Source: Pieris napi (Eukaryota; Arthropoda; Insecta; Lepidoptera; Pieridae). From it: a stretch of DNA of 64,000 nucleotides. The position numbers were made by a program, and so were the translations under genes. Where the stretch lies: assembly GCF_905475465.1 (NCBI RefSeq), contig NC_062238.1:2584501-2648500 (forward strand), read 5' to 3'. The notes under the pieces were generated by a model. It searched no databases and had not been told where the DNA came from. It saw only the letters and a list, made by a program, of their open reading frames with translations. The first letter of the stretch is position 1. Each line of letters opens with the position of its first letter. Positions 35,351-47,100 of the stretch are shown here, in pieces.

Positions 35351-35484
35351 ACACAGTTTTATTATTTATGAACTTCATTTCAAGCTGGAATCAAGTACCT
35401 AACAGATTCACCCATGTTAAAGAAATTGGTCAAGTCAATCAGTAATTTAATATGAAGTGTATTTAGAGCTGATATTTAGTAGGG

Positions 35485-36967
35485 TTTTTTTTTTTTTTTT
35501 TTATAGAACGGGGGGCAAACGGGCAGGAGGCTCACCTGATGTTAAGTGATACCGCCGCCCATAGACACTCTCAATGCTAGAGGGCTCGCGAGTGCGTTGC
35601 CGGCCTTTTAAGAATTGGTACGCTCTTTTCTTGAAGGACCCTAAGTCGAATTGGTTCGGAAATACTTCAGTGGGCAGCTGGTTCCACATAGTGGTGGTGC
35701 GCGGCAAAAACTGCCTTGAAAAACGCTCAGTTGTGGAACGGCGGACGTCGAGGTGATACGGGTGGAATTTCGTATTCTGTCTCGACGTCCGATGATGAAA
35801 TTCAGCTGCAGGTAATAATCCGAACAACTCCTCTGAACACTCTCCATGGTAAATGCGATAGAAGATGCAGAGTGACCCCACATCTCTACGCAACGCCAAA
35901 GGATCAAGCCGCTCGGAGAGGGATTGGTCGTCGACGATTCGAACCGCTCTGCGTTGTATACGGTCAAGTGGAAGGAGCTGGTACTGGGGAGCCCCCGCCC
36001 AGAGGTGAGAGCAGTACTCCATGTGGGGCCGAATTTGCGCTTTATATAGTTGCATGCGGTGGCCCGGAGTAAAGTACCGCCTCGCCTTGCTGAGCACACC
36101 AAGCTTTTTGGGGGCTAATTTAGCCTTTCCCTCCAAGTGACCGCGAAACTGAACGTCGTTCGATATGTCAACGCCAAGTATTCCAATGCTGGCTGTGGCT
36201 TTAAGAAGAGTGTTTTCGAAAAGAGGAGTAGCGACAAAGGGTGTTTTTTTAGCGGAAAACGCGCAAACTTGTGTCTTCTTGGGGTTAAATTGGACTAGGT
36301 TTAGTCTGCCCCAGTCTGAGACTCCACGTAGTAGAGTTTCGACTTCAGACACAAGTTTGTTCCGGTACTCATCGACAACTGCCCGAGAAATACCTGCCCG
36401 GCCAGTGTAAAAAGTATCCCCAGTGCTGTCATCCGCATAGCAATGAATGTTGCTAAGTTGCAACATATCATTGATATGCAGAAGAAATAGGGTCGGGGAT
36501 AGTACACAGCCTTGTGGGACCCCAGCGTTCACGGGTTTAAGGTCGGAACATGCTCCGTCGATGACGACCTTGATGCTCCGATCGGCCAGAAAGCTGGAGA
36601 TCCAATCGCATAATTTCTCGGGTAGCCCATAGGCTGGAAGCTTCGAGAGCAGTGCTCTGTGCCACACCCGATCGAAGGCTTTCGCTATGTCCAAACTTAC
36701 CGCCAGCGCCTCCCCCTTGGACTCAATTGCCTCTGCCCACCTATGGGTAAGGTATACAAGGAGGTCACCAGCTGAGCGACCACGACGAAAGCCGTACTGA
36801 GAATCGCTAATCAACTGGTGGCCCTCTAGATACCTCAAGAGCTGGCTATTAATAATGGTTTCCATTATTTTGGAGAACAAGGAGGTTATAGCTATTGGGC
36901 GATAGTTGGACGGATCAGAGCGATCGCCATTATTTAGACCTAATATATGATGCAACGTAATCATCAT
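35485..36967 (-). mobile_element. 5'-truncated non-LTR retrotransposon with intact RT part
   Basis: The minus strand ends in a poly(A) tail (poly-T 35485-35502). One uninterrupted 488-codon frame (36967-35501) runs from the reverse-transcriptase motif GDRSDPSNYRPIA through the palm motifs (LDIAKAFDRVWH with catalytic Asp; CYADDS with the YADD box) and the thumb to a stop near the 3' end. The endonuclease and ORF1 are missing, so the copy is dead on arrival by 5' truncation near 36930. The 3' end (gtgatgttaag… gaggctcacctg on plus) belongs to a family very abundant in Lepidoptera; CR1/Jockey group is my best placement. Confidence 0.9.
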
Positions 36968-37019
36968 CTATGTACATGATATATTACTTTTCACTGTCAT
37001 ATAAAAAATAGGCACTGTA

Positions 37020-37375
37020 GTAAAGGTCATGCGTTTGAACTCTGTGCACCTTTTGATCAGAAAAAAATTACGTGTCGGGCGCTGATCACCTATCTTCCTA
37101 TACAGATAAAATTCTCATTGATAAACATCTTTTTGTCCTCGGCGCGACGGACAGCCCTATGTGCAGACGATGTTTCAGCGCAGAGGAATCAGTCACCCAC
37201 GTAGTCCTGGAATGAGAGGCTGTGGCTAAGCTACGTGCATTGCAGCCTGTGAAGTGCACAGGAAAGTTGTGCTTCTGGAAGGAGCTAGGTTGGCTTAATG
37301 AGCCAGGACTTTACGCATAACGAACCAATTATGAGTCTAAGTGCGGAAACCGAGTCCACCATACCATACCAAGGT
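37020..37375 (+). mobile_element. SINE and LINE debris
   Basis: At 37030-37110 a decayed SINE piece. From 37140 the plus frame reads ATDSPMCRRCFSAEESVTHVVLE then a stop and a continuation (EAVAKLRAL… GWLNEPGLYA), which is the C-terminal CCHC-like tail typical of R1/RTE-type LINE polyproteins. Confidence 0.6.
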
Positions 37376-37379
37376 GTGA

Positions 37380-38440
37380 AAAACACATTCACATGCCCCT
37401 ACTATCCTATTACAGGACTACAGCGAGGCTATTATAAATAGTCTACTCCTATAAACCTTTTAGAGAACTTGAAAAATTCGATATATAAACTCACAACTTA
37501 TATATTACCTAACTAAATTATTGACTCGTGATTTGACGATATACGTTCGTTCTCGATTCAGATTCCCGGGTGGAACTTCTAGCCCCAAATGGCTGTACGT
37601 ACATATTTTTCTAAAAACATTAGTAATTATTTTTAATAGATTGATTTTGCCCCATCGGCAGGTATATTAAAACAGCTGCGAACTCTCTTATCGCCATGGA
37701 CATTAGACACCATGAATAAGCGAACTGTGGTTGATAGCCAAATCACATGTAGATACAGTCACGAGTCCATTGATTGGAATCTGCAGTACGAGTTATGTAA
37801 TGGGATAACCTAATTGAGATGCGTTTTTATATTGATTTGTAAGAATGTTTTCCGTTTTATATGAATTCGAAATTTGACTACTTACGTAATTGTTTATCAA
37901 GGCCAAGTAACTACGTCACTTATTCTATTTTGCAACGGCATTTTTTTATAGAGTTCTGTAGAATTTATTAACCATTTACCGACGGACTCTACTTAAATTA
38001 CCCCGCCAAAACTTTAAAGAGCTGAATGATACAAGTTTTATTTTAGAGAGAAGGATCACCCCGAAATTCATTCAAAAATGCAACGAGAAGGGTACTATAG
38101 ACTTATTTTCTATGAATAAGGGGGTGAATGTACAATTTCAGCCTCATATTAAGTCTTTATCATGTAAATAAAATTCTAGGGTAATCAGCAATAAAAGGTG
38201 AATTTGTAAAAAAAATTTGTTGGTTTGTATCATTTAATCGCCCTAAAAACGTACAATACAGATGCTGACATTACCAATGAGCATAACAATAAAAGACGAT
38301 GATATACACACGCAAAGTGGTAACTGGCTTTAAATCATCACCATCTTCACATTATTATACTGGGAGATATTTAACATGATTATTTTAACAGTCTACATAT
38401 AAAACCAGGAATAGGAATAACTGAATGTTTACGTCCAACG
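37380..38440. other. intergenic, nothing recognised
   Basis: AT-rich spacer between the LINE debris and the 3' end of the ATP synthase subunit c gene; no gene-like features. Confidence 0.45.
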
Positions 38441-38645
38441 ATTTATTTGCAGATTTTTATACTACATAATTAAATAAATTGCATTCCTGATGACACACTG
38501 GTGTGACACATTCACACATAAAAATGTCCTTACACCACTATGAGGGTGAGGTTTCACACATTCTATTCCTTGCCACATCCCCTCCAGATTGTATTCACAG
38601 AAACCTCATAAGGATGGCAGTAGTAGTGTTCTTAAGAGTAACTTT

Positions 38646-40286
38646 TTAGAAAGCAAAGAGCAGCAAGAACGCCATCATAAGACAGAAGAGACCCATAGCC
38701 TCAGACAGGGCAAAGCCCAAGATGGCGTATGAGAAAAGCTGCTGCTTCAGGGATGGGTTCCTGGCATAACCAATGATAAGGGAACCGAACACTGTTCCGA
38801 TACCCGCACCTGCAATAAAACAAAATATTAGAATTATTCCTAAGAGAAGATTGAATTATTTGTTTATTACGTGGAAAAATCAATCAAGTGAAATAAGTGA
38901 AATATTTTAGACTTAAGGTACTAACAAATTAAGAATGAAAAGTAGTTGATATAAAATAAATCAAAAAGCACTCACCTTAGCAATGACAACTGTTAGTAGC
39001 AGAAAAAAACCATGCATATACCATAGTTACAAACATTCACAATATACACTGTACATAAAAGTCTTAAAAAAACAAGCATTAAAACATATTTTAAAAGGCG
39101 AATAGCATGAGAAAGGCGATCATCAAACAAAAAAGTCCCATAGCTTCTGACAGTGCAAATCCTAGAATAGCATATGAAAATATCTGCTGCTTCAAGGAAG
39201 GGTTACGTGCATAGCCAATTATTAAGCATCCAAACACCACACCAATACCAATACCTAGAGAAAAGTGTAAATTAAAATCTGAGCAAATGATTTTCATAGA
39301 AGTTGATAAAAAATATATATAACTCAGTTAAAAATTACCTTCAGTTGAGATAAGTATCTAGTATTCAATTTCAATCAAGATGGTTCCCAAAATTTTAAAG
39401 TTATGTAAGCCCCATTGAGTGATATTTACATAAGAACAATTAATACTTCATTATAGATAAGATAACATGAATCACCAAAAGCCTAATGAATATCAATTTT
39501 CTCATATATTTATATTGTAACCAGGATTAACAAAAAGTAAAATGGAATTTTAACAAGCAAAACATGCAATATATATATATATAATTAAATATTGCTCACC
39601 AGAGCCAGCTACTCCTACTGTCGCCGCACCAGCACCAATAAATTTGGCAGCAGAGTCAATGTCTTTTGTAACCGATGTGGTTTGGAAGCTGCGCACAGCT
39701 GACACCTGGGCGGGGACAGCAGGCACAATTTGTGTCTGTGTGGGGACTGCTGCCAGTGGCCTCACAAGAGCTGTGTTGCTGAAGATCTGGAAGTTATTAA
39801 GAATTGTCATTTCAATAAATCATATGACACTCACATACTATACATACATCAACCCTATAAGTGTAAATTTTTTAAAACTAGCAATTATTCAATAATTTCA
39901 ATAGGTGTTGTTAAGTAATAGAAGTTTACTGTGTAAGGATCATGCTTTAAATTAAGTTGATAAGTTCTAAATAAGCTATCTTCAAAGATGTTATATAACA
40001 ATCAGCTGTTTTACTGCAGTGAGTGCTTTTTCTTGCCTGTTAGATTTTAAGTGTATTCTAATAATATTATATTGAATAGAACCAAAACAAGTACACTTAT
40101 TCATATATATGTATTGATTACCTAATGAGAAATATAGGTTGGTAATTTTATTTAAAACTTGATACTTTATAGTAAACTTGATATTTGATACTAAATAGAA
40201 TTTAAGAAAGATCGACTTGAATGTGAAAGAGTAATACTTACAGCAGACCTGGCTGCAGGGGCGATCAATCTAGCAGCAGACAGCAT
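38646..40286 (-). CDS. ATPsynC: mitochondrial ATP synthase subunit c (F0 c-ring)
   Basis: Three coding exons on the minus strand: 40286-40242, 39786-39600 and 38809-38646, 396 nt, 131 aa. Residues 1 to about 56 form a mitochondrial targeting presequence (MLSAARLIAPAARSA…), cleaved before DIDSAAKFIGAGAA. The mature 75-residue subunit is a helical hairpin with the glycine-rich first helix (GAGAATVGVAGSGAGIG), the polar loop YARNPSLKQQ and the second helix with the proton-carrying Glu in FALSEAMG. It forms the rotor ring in the inner membrane. Poly(A) signal AATAAA at 38447-38442. A second copy of the terminal exon lies inside the last intron (see next entry). Confidence 0.97.
38976..39254 (-). 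CDS. ATPsynC: duplicated alternative terminal exon of ATP synthase subunit c
   Basis: The coding part 39254-39091 is 164 nt, exactly as long as the terminal exon at 38809-38646, and starts in the same phase after an acceptor (TTCTCTAG). It encodes the same c-ring hairpin with six substitutions (GSGIGIG for GSGAGIG, then T to V, S to C, L to I, M to I, L to M), keeps the essential Glu (SEAMG) and has its own TAA. Codon usage differs at many synonymous sites. No AATAAA follows; instead a donor (GCTAAG|GTGAGT) at 38976 would splice its short 3' UTR to the other exon. So inclusion yields a variant subunit whose mRNA carries a junction 115 nt beyond the stop. Confidence 0.85.
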
Positions 40287-40768
40287 TTTTGTGTTTAGTT
40301 AGGGTGCGGCGATCGAATACTGAAATAAAATTATATCCCGTTAATGAACTACTACTAACTGTTAGGTCGAGCTCTACTTGAGAAATGGCTAAGTAAAAGG
40401 TTTTGACAGACTGACCGCAGAGCGTTACGTAATTTATAAGACTACGTAACTATAGATCAAATTTGTCTGTTTTACACAAAATCTTCTGATAAATAATATC
40501 CGTGGGATTACAGTAGTAGGAAAGCTAAAAGTAACGTTAATTTAAAGGCGTAATTTTCATAATAATCTGTATAGCGGAAAATGGCCGAATCGCCGATAGA
40601 ATCTTAGAATTTTTTCCGCAGTGACAACTTACAAAATCACTAATAAATATTTGCACTAACACGCACAGCACCTGTTTTTAAAACGATATTAGCACTTTTT
40701 ATTCAGTAGCGATTTAAGATCCCGACACTTTTTCACGATTACAGATTCACAATTCTCTACGAAACTTA

Positions 40769-40805
40769 CCAAAGAACACCGAGAAGGAGGAGACCGGCCT
40801 TTGGA
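40769..40805 (-). promoter_or_regulatory. ATPsynC: 5' UTR exon and promoter of ATPsynC
   Basis: Minus strand: a pyrimidine-rich start (GGTCTCCTCCTTCTC) near 40798 and a donor (TTCTTTG|GTAAGT) at 40769, spliced to the acceptor at 40320 ahead of the ATG at 40286. The 40805-41130 interval is shared, head to head, with JAZF1. Confidence 0.55.
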
Positions 40806-41134
40806 ATGTTCAATTTTTGAGTGGTGAAGAACTAACAGATTATACAACCTCTCTTGTCATTGATTGACTTGCGCAGACTGCGAAAGTTCCGCTATAATCG
40901 GACAATTTCTATTGATCTGCGCAGATGACATTTACGTAACACACTTTTTAATTCTTATAATAATATTTATTGCATAAGATGAAGCGAATAGTTGATTATA
41001 AATTATGTTGCTATTTTAAATCTTAATATGTTTTAAATATATTGTAATAATCTTATGTCAAGATATTTACTTTGAAGAAAATATTAATGAATACAAGAGT
41101 GAATTTGACTAGTGTACAATCAACTCAATTCGAC

Positions 41135-44100
41135 ATGGCCGTCTTCATGATTAACATCTGTAAATTCAACGGCTGTGGCATAACTTTTCCACGCCTGGCA
41201 GACCTAATAGAGCATATCGAAGATGTTCATATTGGTAAATATTATTTAATTACTATAATGTCTTGGTTTAAATAAGATTTCTTTGCTTTAATATATATGG
41301 TGACCCCTCCCTTGATACGTCTTATCAATACGTCAAAGGTACCAACATAACAATAATGCATACATATCTGAATTGCGGGAAAATGTAAAGATTTATTTTA
41401 GAAACTTTATTTATAGATTCATTAATAATTGTAAAGTTCAATTCTGCTGCCGAAATCGTAGGCGACTTTAATTAAAGTATTTATATTAAGTATCAATTGT
41501 AAACAGAAAACAGCTGACATGTTTATAAAATTCCTTAGCTTCTAGATTTTCCTCACATTTTAAAATTGGGATTGATTTTTAGATTACGATCCTGCAGTTG
41601 TGGAGCAAAAAGAAGCTTCTCAGCCGTCATGCATTCCATTAAGTTACGTTTTAAAATTTTTCACGGAAGCTTCGCGCCGGGAATTTCAAATGACGCCGGT
41701 GGCGGAAGCCCGCAAGCGCCTCCTCTCGGCACCAAAGACACCATCAGTGCGCAGCAGTACACCAACAGGTTATTGCTCTTAGATCGTTAATTCAGTATGT
41801 ACGTTGTTTTATTTTATTTAGTTTATTTGGGATGTTGCAAAAGCAAACATTTTATGAAACTTCATTATTGAGCAGGCTATTTATTTAACGGCTTACTTGT
41901 ATATTTAATCAACGTCATATGAGATTTGGGCTCCAAATGCCCTTTAAACTCTTATTACGTCTAATCCATTTAGTTTGAAAGACACATTAATGTGTAAATT
42001 TCATTTAGGTTTTGTTTTATTATCCTTCTTGATGAATATAATAAATAAAATCAAAATCTCGTATTGAACACAGTTAGATATATAAAATTTTACTTATAAC
42101 TTGATTTATGTTTGAGAAAACGAATTCTAAGACTTAATAACCGTTTCTAAAAAACAGACCATGTGCACGCCCATTTGATTTAAAGTAAATGTAGGTAGAA
42201 TTAAATTATATATTTTTATACAGTAACCCCGTTATTAATATAAATTAGCTCACTACATATATTATGTATTTCCGGGTTTAGTAAAATGTTTAGTACCAAA
42301 TCTTTGGCATCTGATAACTGCATAACCTCTTTTTATCATTTAATGTATGATTGCTTTGCTCGATGATCGCTAAACTAGAAGTTGTCCAATTAGTTATAAT
42401 TTTATTCGATATTTTCATGTATCAAATCAACTGATATTGATATATTTAATTAAATCGTGACTGTCTTATCTTTTCCGAGATGGGACTCCAGATAATAATT
42501 ATGAAGACTAAGGTATTTTTTAATTCAGCTAAAACGAAACTTTTCACGCTTTAGTGTTTTAATGTTTATAGATTAACTTATTAAATATAAGTTAAACGCA
42601 AATCACATGTTATGAATCCTCACTATTCGACTATTTATATTATACAAATACTTCTCCTTATTGTCATAGATTGGTTTGTTGGCATCAGCCATTTAATATC
42701 GACATTGAGAGTCTACTGTTTAAAGGCTTCTGCTTAGTTAGACCGCTCAATCGAACTGAGGGCCACACCAACCAGTTCCTGTATTTAAGCAACCAGCATT
42801 TGTAATTCCAGTTTCGTGACATTTCGTGTACTCGTTCCACGACCGAACCCGAATCGACCACAGAGTCGAACGGCAGTCATAGGAACGAGTGTCAAAGATT
42901 ACTTTAATATTTATAGTCATTGATTTAATATTTAAAATTATGATAAATAACGTTTAATAATAATAATGACTATGGAGTCATTATTATTATCGACCATTGA
43001 ATAGTCATTTCGAAATTAACCATTCCTATTAACGGTTTTACACTAATTTGACTTGACGTTATTCATTTAATATAATGACAATGGCATTAATTAAAAATAA
43101 ACGTGATTTGAATAATAAATTTGTAAAATAATAATAAGTAATCACAAATTCATTACATTCGGCCGTCCGACTACGTGCGATCTCCCGACGCACGGTATTT
43201 AATCACGGAAAGGTTTTATAAATTCAAATAAGTACACTAACAAAATATTTTAGTTTCATGTGAACTAATTGTAACGTATCTATACATTTGGTTTTAATCA
43301 ATAATTCATTACATTCGGCTATTATTTGGATTCAGATTGATTTTGTGATAGTTCATTGTCACTTTTGTTACTTTCGCTATCAGACGTACTACTGCTGCTA
43401 GCTACTGCTTCTAAATTATCATTATGTTCGGACACATTTATATTGATCCACGGCGAATCCTGTCTACAAACTCGGTGCAATCCGTTACTACTTTCCACTA
43501 TTTGAGATGCCTCTTCTAACCTTTGTACCTACTGCAGAACGCGGCTTTTTATGTAAAATTCTAGTCCTCTTTGTCTGATTTTTTGGAGTTTCTATTAGAT
43601 TAGAATTATGAGTTGTAACAGAATTATTAAATCAAACGTCAATCAAACACGTCGGGTTGCCAGGGTAACAATAAATAAGGGTCGTTTTGTTATTTATTTA
43701 ACCAATACACATCGATTATTGGTCAAAGAGGTGTTTATGCCCTGTACAAGCTCTATTCACTGAATTACTATCACCTTGTTATAACGCATGTATAGTGATT
43801 TTTTATTAGTAAGACCGGATATTTATACGAACTTCTTGCCTCACTTCTGTACAGTTTGGATTAGACTCATTATTTATATCTAACATATTACTTAGGCTAT
43901 CTTCCAATCTGGTTCCAAATAATGCTTCCGTAGCTGTCTTTTGAGTGGTGGAGTTAGTTGCATTATTAATTCCTCACTGAATTTTTCCTACACACATATG
44001 TCGCAGTTCCGTTCGTCCTCACCGTCAGAAAACTTTACAAGTGAGCTTAAGATCGTTTAATTATATCTTCCGGCTTGGCCGTTGGCTCTGAGACACACAA

Positions 44101-47100
44101 CAGCATTCAAAACATGTTTAATACCATGAGTATCGCAAAAAGATTTAAAAGCTGCTGAAGTGAAAGAGGTACCTCGATCTGATATAATTCGAGATGGTAA
44201 ACCGAAGTCATAAAAATATTTAGCAATACCTTAACAGTTGTTTTAGTCTTTGTATCCTTAGCAGCTCTTACAAACAAATACTTGGTAAATCCGTCCACTA
44301 TGGTGAGAATGTAAATATTGCCGTTCTTGCTTTTGACAAATAGACCCAAGTGGTCAATGTGAATGGTGTGGACCGGAATGCTTACCCTCTCTATCGGATA
44401 CAACTGACCATTCATATGTCGAGACGCGTTATCCTTATGCCTTTTGCGTGCCTATAGGCACACTTAATGCAAGACTTATCATACTTTTTAACAATTCTAC
44501 GTAACTTAGGAAACTAGAAAACAGATTGAATCTTCTCGGTAGTCTTTGATATTCCTAGATGACCTGCGTCATCGTGGTTAGATTTACACATTTGCCATCG
44601 AGCACTGCGAGGAATTACTAAACAGATCTTATCATCAACTCTCCTATACACTCTAACTAAATAGTTCTTAACTAAATAGTTTCTCCTAATATCTTTAGCT
44701 TCTCTATCAGACTAAGGCTTAAGAATTTTATATATTCGGGATATCTCAGGATCTGACATTTGTAAAGTCAAGAGCCAATTATCAGTGTCGATACTATAGA
44801 CTGTAACTGTAGAATTATCGATAACCTCGGGTGTTAATTTCGTGTTACGGCTCAGTGCGTCCACATAAGCCATGCGGATGCCTGGCCGGTACTCTATACT
44901 AAAATTGAATTCACTTGTTAAAAGCCACCACCTAGCTATTCAGGGTATTAAGTCGCGTTTCGTTAATGTAGTTCGAATAGCGTTACAGTCTGTTACAGTT
45001 TTGAACTCAATCCCCAAAAAATATACCCTAAATTTCTTTAACGAACATACAATTGCAAGGGTCTCGAGTTCATAAGAGTGCAAGTGACGCTCCTCCGGGG
45101 CGGTTTACTGGCTAAAGTAAGCTATTGGCTTAAGAGCACGCGACTCCGGCCGCTATAGCATCAATATCCCACCCACGCCTAAAGAACTTGCATCCGTATG
45201 CAACTCAGTTTCAAAATTAGGATTGTATATAGCTAAAATTGGTCGGCCAATTAATTTATCCTTTAAGGTAGTAAACGAACGAAATTCTTTATCTGTCCAT
45301 TTAAAACATTTCCCTTCTTGAGAAAGTTGGTTAGAGGCCTAGCTGTTTCACCGAAACTTTTGATAAATTTTCTAAAATAGCCTGCTAGTCCCAAAAACTG
45401 ACGGACTTCATGTACGTTCTGAGGAATAGGAAACTCTTTTACAGCTAGAATCTTAGGACGTAATCTCGTTAGGACGTATGCCTTCTGCAGAAATCTCATA
45501 GCCTAGATAGTCAAGGGTATTACTGAAGAATCGGCATTTAGATAATTTTAAAGTGAGCCCATTTTGCCGTAACAACTTCAAAGCATTCTCTAACCTCTCA
45601 AATCCCTCCTCCAGGGTAACCGATGACACAAGAATGTCACCCAATGCTAACTCATCAAGTTTATTACCCAGAAATCAGATCTAAAGATGTAAAGAATCTA
45701 TTGCCACTAAGGTTAGTTAATTGATCATCGATTATCGGCAACGGAAAACAATCCTTCCTCGTTTTGTTATTGAGAGCCCTATAATCAACGGATAAGCGCT
45801 GTTCTCCTGTTTTCTTCCTTACCAATAAATTAGGACTGGCATAATTCTTGAACTGGACTCTTGTATAATGTCATTTTGCAACAAGTCATTTATTATCTCT
45901 TTCCGAAAAGGATAATCTATATGGTCGGTAAACTACAGGTTTCTCATCCAATAAGTCTATTCTCATTCTAGTTGAGTTGTTACAACCATTTTCTCCTAGA
46001 TTAAATGCAAAGCAGATAATTGAGTAAAAGTTAATGATCTACCTAATGCCTCTTTGTCAATTTGGGGACCAACATTTATGTCAGATATTAGTAAGGGCTC
46101 ATATTCCGAATTACTTTTTACTTTACATACATATTACTTTATTTACATAGGTACTATCTTTTTCAACAAAACAAGTTCCTTTAGCAATAGGGCATTTCTT
46201 GGATAATGTAAGATTTTGACAAGATAAATTTGTCACGGGCAAATAGCACTTTCCATCAACAACACTATAAACTCCCTGGTGCAAATAATGCACTTTCCTA
46301 GGCTCCATGAGGATAAAAATTACATTAAATAAGGTAAATGCAAGAAGTGCAAAACTACATAAAATATAAAATTACTTAGGCAAAGAATGGAACTAAACTA
46401 AGCAATCAAAACATTTTGTAGACAATGAAAGGGACAATAACATAAAGAAAAGTGCTGAATCAAAGCTCAAAATATTGTTCAAGTACATAAGAAAAATATA
46501 ATATTTGACAGTATAAACTGTGTTCAGATAATTTAATATGCCCCGTAGACTTAACCATGTTATTTCTAGCTTGTAAGTCGCATCATACCTGAGATGAACT
46601 TGATAAATGTCAATGTCTAGTCTACCTAGTCCTGCTTCGTTTCTAGGGTTCCTTTATTCTGTTCAAATTAAATTGTTAAAGATGACTCTGGCCTGGACCA
46701 ACTGCAAACATCTTAAAAACACACTGCACAAGATATTTTATATCAGTCTGTGACATATCTGCATTTGATTTTATTATTATTTTTGACCACAAGTACTTCA
46801 ACAAGAAACAAAGTTAATTCATAAAATTATGTTATATGTATTATAATTACTTTAAAAATAAAGCTTTGTATTTTATAAGCTTTATTTAAGTTCATGATGT
46901 CAAAAATAACTAACAGAATAAAATCTATCTTAATAAGCACATTCCTATTAAATGAGTGAATTCTTTAAAGTTCACCCAATTCTGAGAAAACATGGACACC
47001 AAAAACATTCTGATATCCACATTTAGAATCTACAATACAAGCTTTATTTATGCTAAATTCTGTTGGCATTAAGGACATCAATAAATTCAAATTTTTAATT

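Noticed and set aside
35574..36632. Several plus-strand frames of 60-118 codons
   Set aside because: Antisense to the intact LINE reverse transcriptase frame.
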